Below are positions 41,132 to 49,108 of a DNA stretch of 49,174 bases, in pieces (positions within the stretch are counted from its first letter, which is position 1; each line of letters starts with the position of its first letter). The notes beneath the pieces are model-generated. The model had not been told where the DNA came from. It saw only the letters and a program-made list of their open reading frames with translations, and did no database searches. Source of the DNA: Alphaproteobacteria bacterium HGW-Alphaproteobacteria-14 (GTDB taxonomy: Bacteria; Pseudomonadota; Alphaproteobacteria; Sphingomonadales; Sphingomonadaceae); contig PHEL01000006.1 in NCBI GenBank assembly GCA_002842925.1, forward strand, positions 1 to 49,174. Reading direction: 5' to 3'. Position numbers and translations under genes: made by a program.

Positions 41132-41689
41132 ATGAGCCTTAATCCAAAGACCAAATATTCAGGCCTCGCAATGACGTTGCACTGGCTGGTAGCGATTGCG
41201 GTGATCGTGACCTGGAGAATTGCCGAAGCGGCCGAACACGCCCCGACGCGTGAGGCACGCGGCGAAATCATGGGCAATCACTTTGCGCTGGGCGTGGTGA
41301 TCTTTGTGCTGGTCGCCACCAGGTTCATCTGGCGGCAGATGAACCCGCCGCCTGCGCAGATCGCCAGGCACGCTCCGTGGGAAAAGACGTTGGCCAAGGC
41401 GACGCATCTGGCGATGTATACGCTGCTGCTGGTGATGCCGCTGGTGGGATGGTTTGCGATGTCGATGTATGGCTCGCCGATCAGTGTCTGGGGCGTGGTG
41501 GAAGTGCCCGCGTTGCCGGTGCCGGTAAACCGCGATCTGGCCGGAGAGATATTTGATCTTCACGCCATCGCCGGAACCACTTTACTGGTGCTGATCGCGG
41601 TGCATGTGCTGGCGACGTTGAAGCATACCTTCATCGACAAGGATGGAACGCTGTTCCGGATGCTGCCGTTTGGATCGGTCAAGCGCTGA
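41132..41689 (+). CDS. Cytochrome b561 family protein
   Basis: The 185-residue protein has four membrane helices with histidines placed as heme ligands: H in M-T-L-H-W-L near residue 14, G-N-H-F-A-L-G near 50, T-H-L-A-M-Y-T near 91, and the last pair in F-D-L-H-A-I-A-G and I-A-V-H-V-L-A-T. This is the bacterial cytochrome b561 (CybB-like) family that passes electrons at the inner membrane. It is monocistronic, and the hairpin after it at 41704 serves the opposing gene too. Confidence 0.9.
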   Translation: MSLNPKTKYSGLAMTLHWLVAIAVIVTWRIAEAAEHAPTREARGEIMGNHFALGVVIFVLVATRFIWRQMNPPPAQIARHAPWEKTLAKATHLAMYTLLLVMPLVGWFAMSMYGSPISVWGVVEVPALPVPVNRDLAGEIFDLHAIAGTTLLVLIAVHVLATLKHTFIDKDGTLFRMLPFGSVKR

Positions 41690-41698
41690 CGCGGCACG

Positions 41699-41727
41699 AA
41701 AAGCCCCGCCGGATCGCTCCGGCGGGG
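41699..41727 (-). terminator. Intrinsic terminator of the RcnB-like gene
   Basis: CCCCGCCGGA (41704-41713) pairs perfectly with TCCGGCGGGG (41718-41727) around a TCGC loop. Read on the minus strand, the stem is followed by CTTTTC, so it is a Rho-independent terminator for the gene ending at 41751. It may also stop the convergent cytochrome b561 transcript. Confidence 0.85.
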
Positions 41728-41750
41728 TGTGTTCAGCAGCGCAGATCCGC

Positions 41751-42605
41751 TTACCAGAAGAAATCGTAGATGGTGTCCACCACTTCGCCCGTGACCATAT
41801 CGACAAGCAGCACGTCATCATAATAACGCACCCACTGATACGGGGCATAGGTTGGCGGCAGGCGATAGGCATAGGGATCGCTGATATAAAACCGCGGTTG
41901 ATAAAACGCGCTTTGGAGGAAGAAGCCGATTTGCAGGCGGTTATAGCGATGCGAACGGTACGGCGCATAATAGGCACCGGGACGATAGACGAAGTGGTTG
42001 GACCGCCGATAATCGACCCAGTTGTAGCTGCGATTGCTGCGCCACCCGCGATCCCACCGGCGGTAATCACTGCGGTCTCCCCGGCGGTAGTCTGAACGGT
42101 CGCCCCGGCGGTAATCGCTGCGATCCCCAGTGCGATAATTGCTGCGGTCGCCCCGGCGGTAGTCGCTGCGGTCCCCGCTGCGGTAATCGCGGCGGTAGTC
42201 GGAATTGTCGGCTCGACGGTCGACCCGGTCAGAGCGCGCGTCGCCGCGGCGATTTATGCTGCCAGTTCGGTTTTCGCTGCGGCGGGCTACCTGCTGCGCC
42301 TGGCCAGCGCGCTGCGTTCGATTTGCGACATCTGCGCCGGACCGGCGTGGCGTATTGGCGCTAGGTTCGGGTGCTGAGCGCGGCGCTGCGCTGGAACGCT
42401 GGGACCGCGCTTCGCGGCGGGTATCCCGATTTTGAGCTCGCGCCTGCGGAGCTCGCTCACGGGTTTCCGATTGAACCTGCACGCTGCCCTCACTCCTGGC
42501 TGCGCTCCTGGTTTCAGCCCGGCTTTGGGCTTCGGCGGGAACGGTGAACGCAAGTGCCAGAGCCAACGCTGCCAGCGATCCGCTTTTTGCAAAATGGGTC
42601 ATCAT
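41751..42605 (-). CDS. RcnB-like periplasmic protein with an internal 8-residue repeat
   Basis: The 284-residue protein has a signal peptide (cleaved near A-E-A-Q), a long basic and acidic low-complexity region, about six copies of an octapeptide G-D-R-S-D-Y-R-R, and a C-terminal RcnB-type domain: Y-R-L-P-P-T-Y-A-P-Y-Q-W-V-R-Y-Y-D-D-V-L-L-V-D followed by M-V-T-G-E-V-V-D. RcnB family members act in nickel/cobalt homeostasis in E. coli, but many sphingomonad members are uncharacterised. Two ATG codons (42605 and 42602) follow GGAGGC; the first was chosen. Confidence 0.8.
   Translation of the reverse strand: MMTHFAKSGSLAALALALAFTVPAEAQSRAETRSAARSEGSVQVQSETRERAPQARAQNRDTRREARSQRSSAAPRSAPEPSANTPRRSGADVANRTQRAGQAQQVARRSENRTGSINRRGDARSDRVDRRADNSDYRRDYRSGDRSDYRRGDRSNYRTGDRSDYRRGDRSDYRRGDRSDYRRWDRGWRSNRSYNWVDYRRSNHFVYRPGAYYAPYRSHRYNRLQIGFFLQSAFYQPRFYISDPYAYRLPPTYAPYQWVRYYDDVLLVDMVTGEVVDTIYDFFW
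42060..42203. repeat. 24-bp coding minisatellite in the RcnB-like gene
   Basis: About six diverged copies of a 24-base unit (CGGTAATCGCTGCGGTCGCC on the + strand plus four bases) encode the G-D-R-S-D-Y-R-R octapeptide repeat. Copies differ mostly at third positions, so the array is old enough to have drifted while keeping the peptide. Confidence 0.85.
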
Positions 42606-42912
42606 TGTGTGTGCCTCCAGTGTCGCCGGCCCACCACAAGCGGCTAGTTGATGAGTCGGAAATACGCCGGAGAGACTGTCTCGGGGATGAACCGGAGCGC
42701 CATTATTCAGAATAAATGCCGATAACATGAACAAAGCAATATGTGGAGAAGGAGCAGCCTAACCGGTTTGGACGCGCGAACGACGGCACGCGCGCCACTG
42801 TCGCGCGCAGTTTACCCGTTCAGATGCGGATTGGCAGGGGCGCTGGGTCACGCCTTGAGTTGGCGGGGTTGCGCTGCTCCCACTTCAAGGCGGGAGCAGC
42901 TGCCCATCAATC
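42606..42912. other. 307-base spacer between the RcnB-like gene and ettA
   Basis: The spacer holds the ribosome-binding site and presumably the promoter of the minus-strand RcnB-like gene at its left end, and the 3' flank of ettA at its right end. GCTGCTCCC (42873-42881) pairs with GGGAGCAGC (42892-42900), a plausible ettA terminator without a T-tract; an alternative pairing CGCCTTGA/TCAAGGCG overlaps it. The middle (about 42690-42740) is AT-richer. I see no gene in it. Confidence 0.5.
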
Positions 42913-44586
42913 CTATCGTGTCAGCTTCTTGTAAGCCAACCGGGTCGGGCGATCCGCTGCATCGCCCAAACGGCGACTCTTGTCTTCTTCGTAAGCCTCG
43001 AAATTGCCTTCAAACCATTCGACATGGCTGTTGCCTTCAAACGCGAGGATGTGCGTCGCCAGCCGATCAAGGAAGAAGCGGTCGTGGCTGATCACCACCG
43101 CGCAGCCCGCGAAGTTTTCAATCGCGTCTTCCAATGCGCCCAACGTTTCGACGTCAAGGTCATTGGTCGGTTCATCCAGCAGCAGCACGTTGCCGCCCTG
43201 CTTCAGCATTTTGGCCATGTGCACGCGGTTGCGTTCACCGCCCGAAAGCTTGCCGACGTTCTTCTGCTGGTCGGCGCCCTTGAAGTTGAACGCACCGACA
43301 TAGGCGCGGGTCGAGGTTTCCTGCTTGTTGACGGTCATGTAATCGTGCCCGCCAGAGATTTCCTGCCAGACGTTGTTTGACTGCTCCAGATGGTCGCGGC
43401 TCTGGTCAACATAGCCAAGGTGCACGGTGCTGCCGATCTCGATCGTGCCGCTGTCGGGTTGTTCCTTACCGGTGAGGATTTTGAACAGCGTGGACTTGCC
43501 CGCGCCGTTGGGGCCGATGATACCAACGATGCCGCCCGGTGGCAGCGTGAACGACAGGTTTTCAAACAGCAGTTTGTCGCCGTACGCTTTGGTCAGGCCT
43601 TTAGCCTCGATCACCTTGCTACCCAGCCGCTCGGGCACCTGAATCACGATCTGCGCCTTGCCAAGCGAGCGGTTATCCTGCGCGTTCTGCAATTCTTCAA
43701 ACTTGCGGACACGCGCCTTGCTCTTGGTCTGACGTGCGGCAGGGGTCTGGCGAATCCATTCGAGCTCGCGCTGCAGGGCCTTCTGCTTGCCGGATTCCTC
43801 GCGGCTTTCCTGCTCCAGTCGCTTGGCTTTCTTTTCGAGATAGGTCGAATAGTTGCCTTCGTAAGGGTAGTAACTGCCCCGATCCAGTTCGAGGATCCAT
43901 TCAACCACATTATCCAGGAAGTAACGGTCGTGGGTGATCATCAGCACCGCACCGGCATATTCCTTGAGATGGTTTTCCAGCCACTGCACGCTTTCGGCAT
44001 CAAGGTGGTTGGTGGGTTCGTCCAGCAGCAGGATCGACGGCTTCTGAATTAGCAGGCGAGTGAGCGCGACGCGGCGCTTTTCGCCGCCGGACAGGCTTGC
44101 GACGCCCATGTCGCCGGGCGGGCAGCGCAGGGCTTCCATCGCCACTTCGAGCTGGTTGTCGAGCGTCCAGCCGTCAACCGCATCGATCTTGTCCTGCAAT
44201 TCGCCCATTTCGGCGCCGAGCGTTTCAAAATCGGCATCCGGCTCGCACATCAGCGCCGAGATTTCATTGAAGCGGTCGACCATGTCGGCGACCCCGCGCG
44301 CGCCGTCCTTGACGTTTTCGAGCACGGTCTTGGTCGGATCGAGTTCCGGTTCCTGTTCCAGATAGCCGACAGTAATGTTCTCACCCGGCCAGGCTTCGCC
44401 GGTGAAGTCCTTGTCGATCCCCGCCATGATCTTGATCAGCGTCGATTTGCCTGCGCCATTGGGGCCGACGATCCCGATTTTTGCGCCCTGATAGAATTGC
44501 AGCGAGATGTTCGAGAGCACCGGCTTTTGGGCACCGGGGAAGGTTTTGGTCATGTCCTTCATGACAAAGGCATATTGCGCGGCCAT
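42913..44586 (-). CDS. ettA: Energy-dependent translational throttle protein EttA (ABC-F)
   Basis: EttA is a soluble ABC-F ATPase that binds the ribosomal E site and controls entry into elongation according to the ATP/ADP ratio. The 557-residue protein has two ATPase domains: Walker A G-P-N-G-A-G-K-S-T-L twice, signatures L-S-G-G-E-K-R-R and L-S-G-G-E-R-N-R, and Walker B L-L-D-E-P-T-N-H-L-D and L-L-D-E-P-T-N-D-L-D. The linker (about 240-310) has R-Q-T-K-S-K-A-R, which contacts tRNA. The N-terminal M-A-A-Q-Y-A-F-V-M-K-D-M-T-K and the length match EttA and not Uup. Confidence 0.95.
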   Translation of the reverse strand: MAAQYAFVMKDMTKTFPGAQKPVLSNISLQFYQGAKIGIVGPNGAGKSTLIKIMAGIDKDFTGEAWPGENITVGYLEQEPELDPTKTVLENVKDGARGVADMVDRFNEISALMCEPDADFETLGAEMGELQDKIDAVDGWTLDNQLEVAMEALRCPPGDMGVASLSGGEKRRVALTRLLIQKPSILLLDEPTNHLDAESVQWLENHLKEYAGAVLMITHDRYFLDNVVEWILELDRGSYYPYEGNYSTYLEKKAKRLEQESREESGKQKALQRELEWIRQTPAARQTKSKARVRKFEELQNAQDNRSLGKAQIVIQVPERLGSKVIEAKGLTKAYGDKLLFENLSFTLPPGGIVGIIGPNGAGKSTLFKILTGKEQPDSGTIEIGSTVHLGYVDQSRDHLEQSNNVWQEISGGHDYMTVNKQETSTRAYVGAFNFKGADQQKNVGKLSGGERNRVHMAKMLKQGGNVLLLDEPTNDLDVETLGALEDAIENFAGCAVVISHDRFFLDRLATHILAFEGNSHVEWFEGNFEAYEEDKSRRLGDAADRPTRLAYKKLTR

Positions 44587-44708
44587 CGGGTCAGTCCTTT
44601 ACGGGATCGAAAAATCAGGTTGGGAGGGTTGGCTGCGCAGATAGGGAAGGGCAGGGGCAAGGGCAAGCGGCTAGACTTGGCGGCTGCGCGGCGATAGCAA
44701 CGCTTCCC

Positions 44709-46124
44709 ATGAACCACACCATGACCGCGCTGTCTGCGCTTTCGCTCGCTTTCCTGTCCACGGTTGCCACTGCGCAAACGGCCACGTTGGAGGCGCAGGC
44801 CGATGCCGCACTCAAAGCTGATACCCACGCATGGGCCTTTGTCGAAGGCATCACCACGGAAGTCGGCCCGCGTCAGGCAGGCACCGAGGCCGAGGCGCGG
44901 GCGCGCGAATGGTCGGCGGCATGGCTGAAGCAGTATGGTTTCGAGAACGTCGCCATCGAGCCGTTCATGATGGACACCTGGGTGCCGGGTGACATCGCCC
45001 GTGCCCGCGTGATCGCGCCGTTCGCGCAGGATCTGGTCGTCCTGCCGCTCGGCAATTCTGCCGCAACGCCGGTCGGCGGGATCGAGGCCGAAGTGGTGTT
45101 CTTCCGCACGGTCGATGATCTGCGCGCCGCGCCCGAAGGCAGCCTGAAAGGCAAGATCGCCTATATCAGCCACCAGATGCGGCCCGCGCAGGATGGTTCG
45201 CACTATGGCTTTGCCGGGCCGGCGCGCTGGGTTGGGGCAGGGATAGCCGCAAGCAAGGGGGCGGTGGCCACCGTCATCAAGTCGGTCGGAACCGATTACC
45301 ACCGCAACCCGCACACCGGCGGCACCAGCTTTCCTGAAGGTGTGAAGCCGACCCCGGCAGGCGCGCTGAGCCTGCCCGATGCCGAGAACCTTGAGAGGAT
45401 GTTCGCCCGCGCCAATGGCAAGCCTGTCACCCTCAAGCTGGAAATGAACCCGCGCCAGATCGGCCAGACCGAAAGCGGCAACGTGGTGGGCGAGATTGTC
45501 GGGCGCAATCCGTCGCTCCCGCCAGTGCTGCTGGCCTGCCATATCGACAGCTGGTGGAATGCGCCGGGTGCGTTTGATGACGGGGCGGGCTGCGGGATCA
45601 TCATTGCCGCCGCTCGCCGCGCCGCTGATGGCGGCCGTCCGCTGCGCACCATCCGGGTGCTGCTCGCCGGGGCGGAGGAAACCGGTCTGTGGGGCAGCAA
45701 GGCCTACAGCACCGCGCACATCAATGAACCCATCGCAGTCGGCCTCGAGAGCGATTTCGGCGCCGACCGGATCTGGCGTTTCGACAGCAATTTCCGCGAG
45801 ACTAACCCGGCGCTGCACAAGAAGATTGCCGTCGCCGTCGCGCGCTTCGGCGTTTCGGCGGGCAGCGATGTCGCCACCGGCGGGGCCGATCTCAACATCG
45901 TGCGCGATCAGAAGGGCGCGTTGATCGATTTGCAACAGGATGGCACCCGCTATTTCGATCTGCACCACACGCCCGACGACACGCTCGACAAGATCGACAT
46001 CGTGCAGTTGCGTCAGAACGTCGCGGTGTGGGCGCAGGTGGTCGGCATCCTTGCCAACGAGGAAACCGCGATCCTGACCGGCACCCCGATCCCCGCCGCC
46101 CCGCCGATCATGCAGGCGCAGTGA
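44709..46124 (+). CDS. M28 family metallopeptidase, exported
   Basis: The 471-residue protein has a signal peptide (M-N-H-T-M-T-A-L...A-T-A-Q), a PA-type insert near 130-210 and an M28 aminopeptidase domain with zinc ligands H278 in A-C-H-I-D-S-W, D in F-D-D-G-A-G (about 291), the catalytic E-E at 323-324 (A-G-A-E-E-T-G) and H in Y-F-D-L-H-H-T-P-D-D-T. It would cleave N-terminal residues of peptides in the periplasm. It converges with the M19 dipeptidase gene, leaving only four bases between the two stop codons. Confidence 0.9.
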   Translation: MNHTMTALSALSLAFLSTVATAQTATLEAQADAALKADTHAWAFVEGITTEVGPRQAGTEAEARAREWSAAWLKQYGFENVAIEPFMMDTWVPGDIARARVIAPFAQDLVVLPLGNSAATPVGGIEAEVVFFRTVDDLRAAPEGSLKGKIAYISHQMRPAQDGSHYGFAGPARWVGAGIAASKGAVATVIKSVGTDYHRNPHTGGTSFPEGVKPTPAGALSLPDAENLERMFARANGKPVTLKLEMNPRQIGQTESGNVVGEIVGRNPSLPPVLLACHIDSWWNAPGAFDDGAGCGIIIAAARRAADGGRPLRTIRVLLAGAEETGLWGSKAYSTAHINEPIAVGLESDFGADRIWRFDSNFRETNPALHKKIAVAVARFGVSAGSDVATGGADLNIVRDQKGALIDLQQDGTRYFDLHHTPDDTLDKIDIVQLRQNVAVWAQVVGILANEETAILTGTPIPAAPPIMQAQ

Positions 46125-46128
46125 TTAT

Positions 46129-47298
46129 TCAGACGGATTGCCGTGGCTCAACAGCGGCCATTATCCGCAGGAAATTGCCGCCAATCAGTTTTGCAATGTC
46201 ACTTTCACCCATCCCGCCGCGCAGCAATCCGGCAACATAGTGGGGCAGGCGGGCATAGGTATCGAACACGGGTTTGTAATTGGCATCCATATCCGTGCCC
46301 ATGCAGACGTGGTCGATACCAACCGCGTCAACCAGTTCAAACGTGCGGGTGACGAAACCGCGCAGGTCAGTGATCCCGACCCCCGCCGGCCACGCCCCCA
46401 GCAGGCCGCCGCCGGTTTCGGCCACGGCCAAGGCCAGATCGCGCGATACAAAGCGTGGGTGATCGATACCGCCGGATTTCGCCGGGTGAATATGGACATG
46501 GCTGGCCATGACCGGCCGGGTCGAGGCCTTGATTATCCCGAAAGCGGTGGCTTCGGATGCGTGGGCAACATCAATCAGCATTCCTGCGGCGTTCATGGCC
46601 TTGACCACCGCGATGCCTGCGGGGGTAATGCCATTATGAACCGGGGTGCCGGTGATGATGTCGCCCAGTTCATTGGTGCGGTAATGCATCAGCGTGATCG
46701 AGCGAACACCATCATCATGGGAATGGGCGACGCGATCAGGCCTGCCTTCAAGAAAATCCCCGCCCTCCACCGTGAACAGCGCGCCGGGCTTGCCAGCTTT
46801 GCGCGCGGCGGCAAAATCACCCACCGACCTGATCGGATAGACCAGTCCGCTGTCCACCAGCTGTTGCAGGTTGGCAATTTGCCGCTGATAGCTGGCCCAT
46901 GCTTCGCCGGGTTCAAAATTGCGAACCACGGCGAGCCCTTCATCGACAAAGCCAATCGCCTGAAAATCGGCCACTGCGGCAAAGGCTGCCGCTGTCAGCC
47001 CTCCGGCCTGCATATCGTCGATGCTGCGGCTTTCGAAGGAGCCCAGGATGACCGCCGCACGCGACATTCCCGAAACATTCTCTGCTCCGTTCACGAAGGT
47101 TCGGCCGGGGTGGGCGTGAGCATCAACCGACGGATATTTTTCCAGCAATGACCGCGCCGTTGCCAGCTCGTCCGCAGTGAAATCATAGCCCAATGGAACC
47201 AGCGCCGGGTGCTTCAGCCGATAGGCGGCTGCGCCAAGCCCGCCGACTACGGCAACCGCGCCGCCGAGCAGAAAATTGCGTTTTGTCATCAGAGCCAT
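46129..47298 (-). CDS. Membrane dipeptidase (M19 family), membrane-anchored
   Basis: The 389-residue protein has an N-terminal K-R-N-F-L-L-G-G signal or anchor (Tat-like but with Lys-Arg in place of Arg-Arg) and an M19 amidohydrolase domain. Metal ligands are visible: H61 and H63 in V-D-A-H-A-H, E178 in F-T-V-E-G-G-D, H246 in I-D-V-A-H-A-S and H267 in A-S-H-V-H, with D336 in G-T-D-M-D. M19 enzymes hydrolyse dipeptides, including D-amino-acid and dehydro-dipeptides. It is the last gene of an operon with an exported RidA. A start at 47298 (AAGGA upstream) was preferred over 47289. Confidence 0.9.
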   Translation of the reverse strand: MALMTKRNFLLGGAVAVVGGLGAAAYRLKHPALVPLGYDFTADELATARSLLEKYPSVDAHAHPGRTFVNGAENVSGMSRAAVILGSFESRSIDDMQAGGLTAAAFAAVADFQAIGFVDEGLAVVRNFEPGEAWASYQRQIANLQQLVDSGLVYPIRSVGDFAAARKAGKPGALFTVEGGDFLEGRPDRVAHSHDDGVRSITLMHYRTNELGDIITGTPVHNGITPAGIAVVKAMNAAGMLIDVAHASEATAFGIIKASTRPVMASHVHIHPAKSGGIDHPRFVSRDLALAVAETGGGLLGAWPAGVGITDLRGFVTRTFELVDAVGIDHVCMGTDMDANYKPVFDTYARLPHYVAGLLRGGMGESDIAKLIGGNFLRIMAAVEPRQSV

Positions 47299-47338
47299 TG
47301 GGCGCTTCGATCCTTATTTTTTGAGTATTGAGGCCATT

Positions 47339-47812
47339 TCAGCGCCGGGCTTTGGCTTGCGGGCTATAGGCCCAGCATTCCAGTTCAACCCGCCCTCCAT
47401 AGGCAAGGCCAGTCGATCCGAACGCGCTGCGGGCTGGCAACCGATCCGGCTTGAAATAGCCGACATAGACGGCGTTGAAGGCTGGCCAGTCATTCATGTC
47501 GGCCAGCATCACCGTGCATTTGACGATATCATCAAAACCCAGACCGCGCCGCGCCAAAACTGCACCGATATTGGCCATGGTCTGGCGCGTTTCGCCCGCG
47601 ATCCCACCCGCCGCCAGCGTTGTTTCCCCCGGAGCAACGCCGATCTGGCCCGACAGATACAGCATGTCGCCCACTTGCACCGCTTCGGAAAAAGGCATCC
47701 CTTCGGCGGCGTGATAGGTCGGCCCCTTGGCGTTCGACGCGGACGGGACAAGGGCGAAGGCCGCCATCATCGCAGCACCGATGGTGTAATGGAACAGGTG
47801 GTTGGTTAACAT
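47339..47812 (-). CDS. RidA family enamine/imine deaminase with signal peptide
   Basis: RidA proteins hydrolyse reactive enamines and imines such as 2-aminoacrylate. This 157-residue member has the catalytic arginine R128 in L-P-A-R-S-A-F-G and the conserved R-V-E-L-E near 141-145. Unusually, it begins with a signal peptide (residues 1-28, A-F-A-L-V-P-S-A-S-N-A before K-G), so it should act in the periplasm. The mature length (about 129) fits the family. It lies 15 bases after the membrane-protein gene and 40 bases before the M19 dipeptidase gene, all on the minus strand. Confidence 0.88.
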   Translation of the reverse strand: MLTNHLFHYTIGAAMMAAFALVPSASNAKGPTYHAAEGMPFSEAVQVGDMLYLSGQIGVAPGETTLAAGGIAGETRQTMANIGAVLARRGLGFDDIVKCTVMLADMNDWPAFNAVYVGYFKPDRLPARSAFGSTGLAYGGRVELECWAYSPQAKARR

Positions 47813-47827
47813 GAAAGGTTCTCCTGC

Positions 47828-48379
47828 CTATCGGTTTTCGGGCGATGCGCCCTGTTTCAGAAGGCGTAATCCCAACGCATAGACAAGCACCAGCATCGTC
47901 ACCCCGGCAAACGACCATTTCAGGGTCGTGAAGATGCTTGCGAGCCAGGCCAGCGCCACCGGCTGGTCCGGGTGCAGGGTCAGAAGCGTGAAAACCGTGG
48001 CATTTTCCAGGATGTCGAAACCGAACAGCAACAGCGGCGGCGCGAAAGGCCAGCGCGCGCGTTCCAGCCGTGTGGTGCGCGAGACAAGCGCAATCGCCCA
48101 GACGAACAGCAGCGTATAGCTGATCGGATAGGCAATATCCGCCGTAACCAGAAACATCCGATAGGAACTGCGGGCGGCATCCGAAAAGGCACCGATATTC
48201 GCAAACGCCTCAGCCGGGGTATAGGCAAACATCAGGTCGAGCGGCCCGGCTCCGGGGGTTGTCAATAATTCTGCCCCAAATCGCGGAATCACACCATAGC
48301 GAATGCCCCCGCAGATAAGGGCGATGATCAGCAAATGTTTGATCGTTGCCGCCGCAATCAACCTGTCAAATAGCGCCAT
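47828..48379 (-). CDS. Hypothetical four-helix membrane protein
   Basis: The 183-residue protein has about four membrane helices (residues 12-32, 77-101, 113-134 and 150-172) joined by short loops, with M-L-V-L-V-Y-A-L near the end. I do not recognise the family. It is the first gene of the minus-strand operon with the exported RidA and the M19 dipeptidase, 15 bases before the RidA start, so a transport or anchoring role for that pathway is possible but inferred from context only. Confidence 0.75.
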   Translation of the reverse strand: MALFDRLIAAATIKHLLIIALICGGIRYGVIPRFGAELLTTPGAGPLDLMFAYTPAEAFANIGAFSDAARSSYRMFLVTADIAYPISYTLLFVWAIALVSRTTRLERARWPFAPPLLLFGFDILENATVFTLLTLHPDQPVALAWLASIFTTLKWSFAGVTMLVLVYALGLRLLKQGASPENR

Positions 48380-48628
48380 TGTCGATCCCTCCTCATGCGA
48401 GCTTAAAGAACTTTCCAGCCGTGTGAAATCAATTGGTTAAAAAGCGGTTCCATTGATTCCACCCGCCGACCGGATCGTTCCCATCGTAACCCAAATCGAG
48501 GCTTTACGAATTTTTCTTTATTCGGAGATAGGGTGCATAGGGTAAACTTTGCAGACCACGCAATCCCGTTGCCTGCCAGGGATATAACGACATGGAACTT
48601 GCCATGGGACCGTGCGAGTAATGAGGAA

Positions 48629-49108
48629 ATGAACAAAATCAGATCTCTCGTCCGGGCAGAAGGCGCAAGCAATAGGCGTTACGCAGCGCGTTACCCTGTC
48701 CGTTTGCCTGCCAGCGGAACTGATGCGGCGAGCAGTTTTGATGCTTGTATCCGTTCCATTTCGGCGACTGGCATGTCAATTGACGCATCCAGTGAGTTCA
48801 AGGTCGGGGATGTGATCGAAATCGATCTACCCGGCGTTGGGCCGACATCCGCCAAAGTCATGTGGAGCGATGGGGCAGTCGTTGGCTGCAAGTTCGACAC
48901 TCCGCTTGATAGGAGCGTTCTCAGCTCTATCAGGCTCAATAGCTATCCTGCTTCGGCCTCGATGAACTGCGGCGGGTCTGCGGTTGTACTAGTCGACGCT
49001 GATCAGCGCTGGTCAGGCCCTGCGCGATTGGCCGTGGTCGTATCCGCAGCGCTGGCGGCATGGTGTCTGGTGGCCTTATACCAAGTCCCATTGATCCTGA
49101 CTTATTAA
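48629..49108 (+). CDS. PilZ domain protein with C-terminal membrane helix
   Basis: The 159-residue protein starts M-N-K-I-R-S-L-V-R and has a PilZ core: R-R-Y-A-A-R (the R-x3-R arm that binds cyclic di-GMP) near residue 17-22, followed by S-I-S-A-T-G where the family usually has D/N-x-S-x-x-G. A helix (about 137-157) anchors the C-terminus. The ATG at 48629 was chosen because AATGAGGA precedes it and the upstream frame has no domain. The 249 bases before it contain the promoter region. c-di-GMP binding is plausible but one motif residue is changed. Confidence 0.8.
   Translation: MNKIRSLVRAEGASNRRYAARYPVRLPASGTDAASSFDACIRSISATGMSIDASSEFKVGDVIEIDLPGVGPTSAKVMWSDGAVVGCKFDTPLDRSVLSSIRLNSYPASASMNCGGSAVVLVDADQRWSGPARLAVVVSAALAAWCLVALYQVPLILTY

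Noticed and set aside
42060-42203. CRISPR array
   Set aside because: The repeats have no spacers, lie in a coding frame and encode a regular octapeptide.
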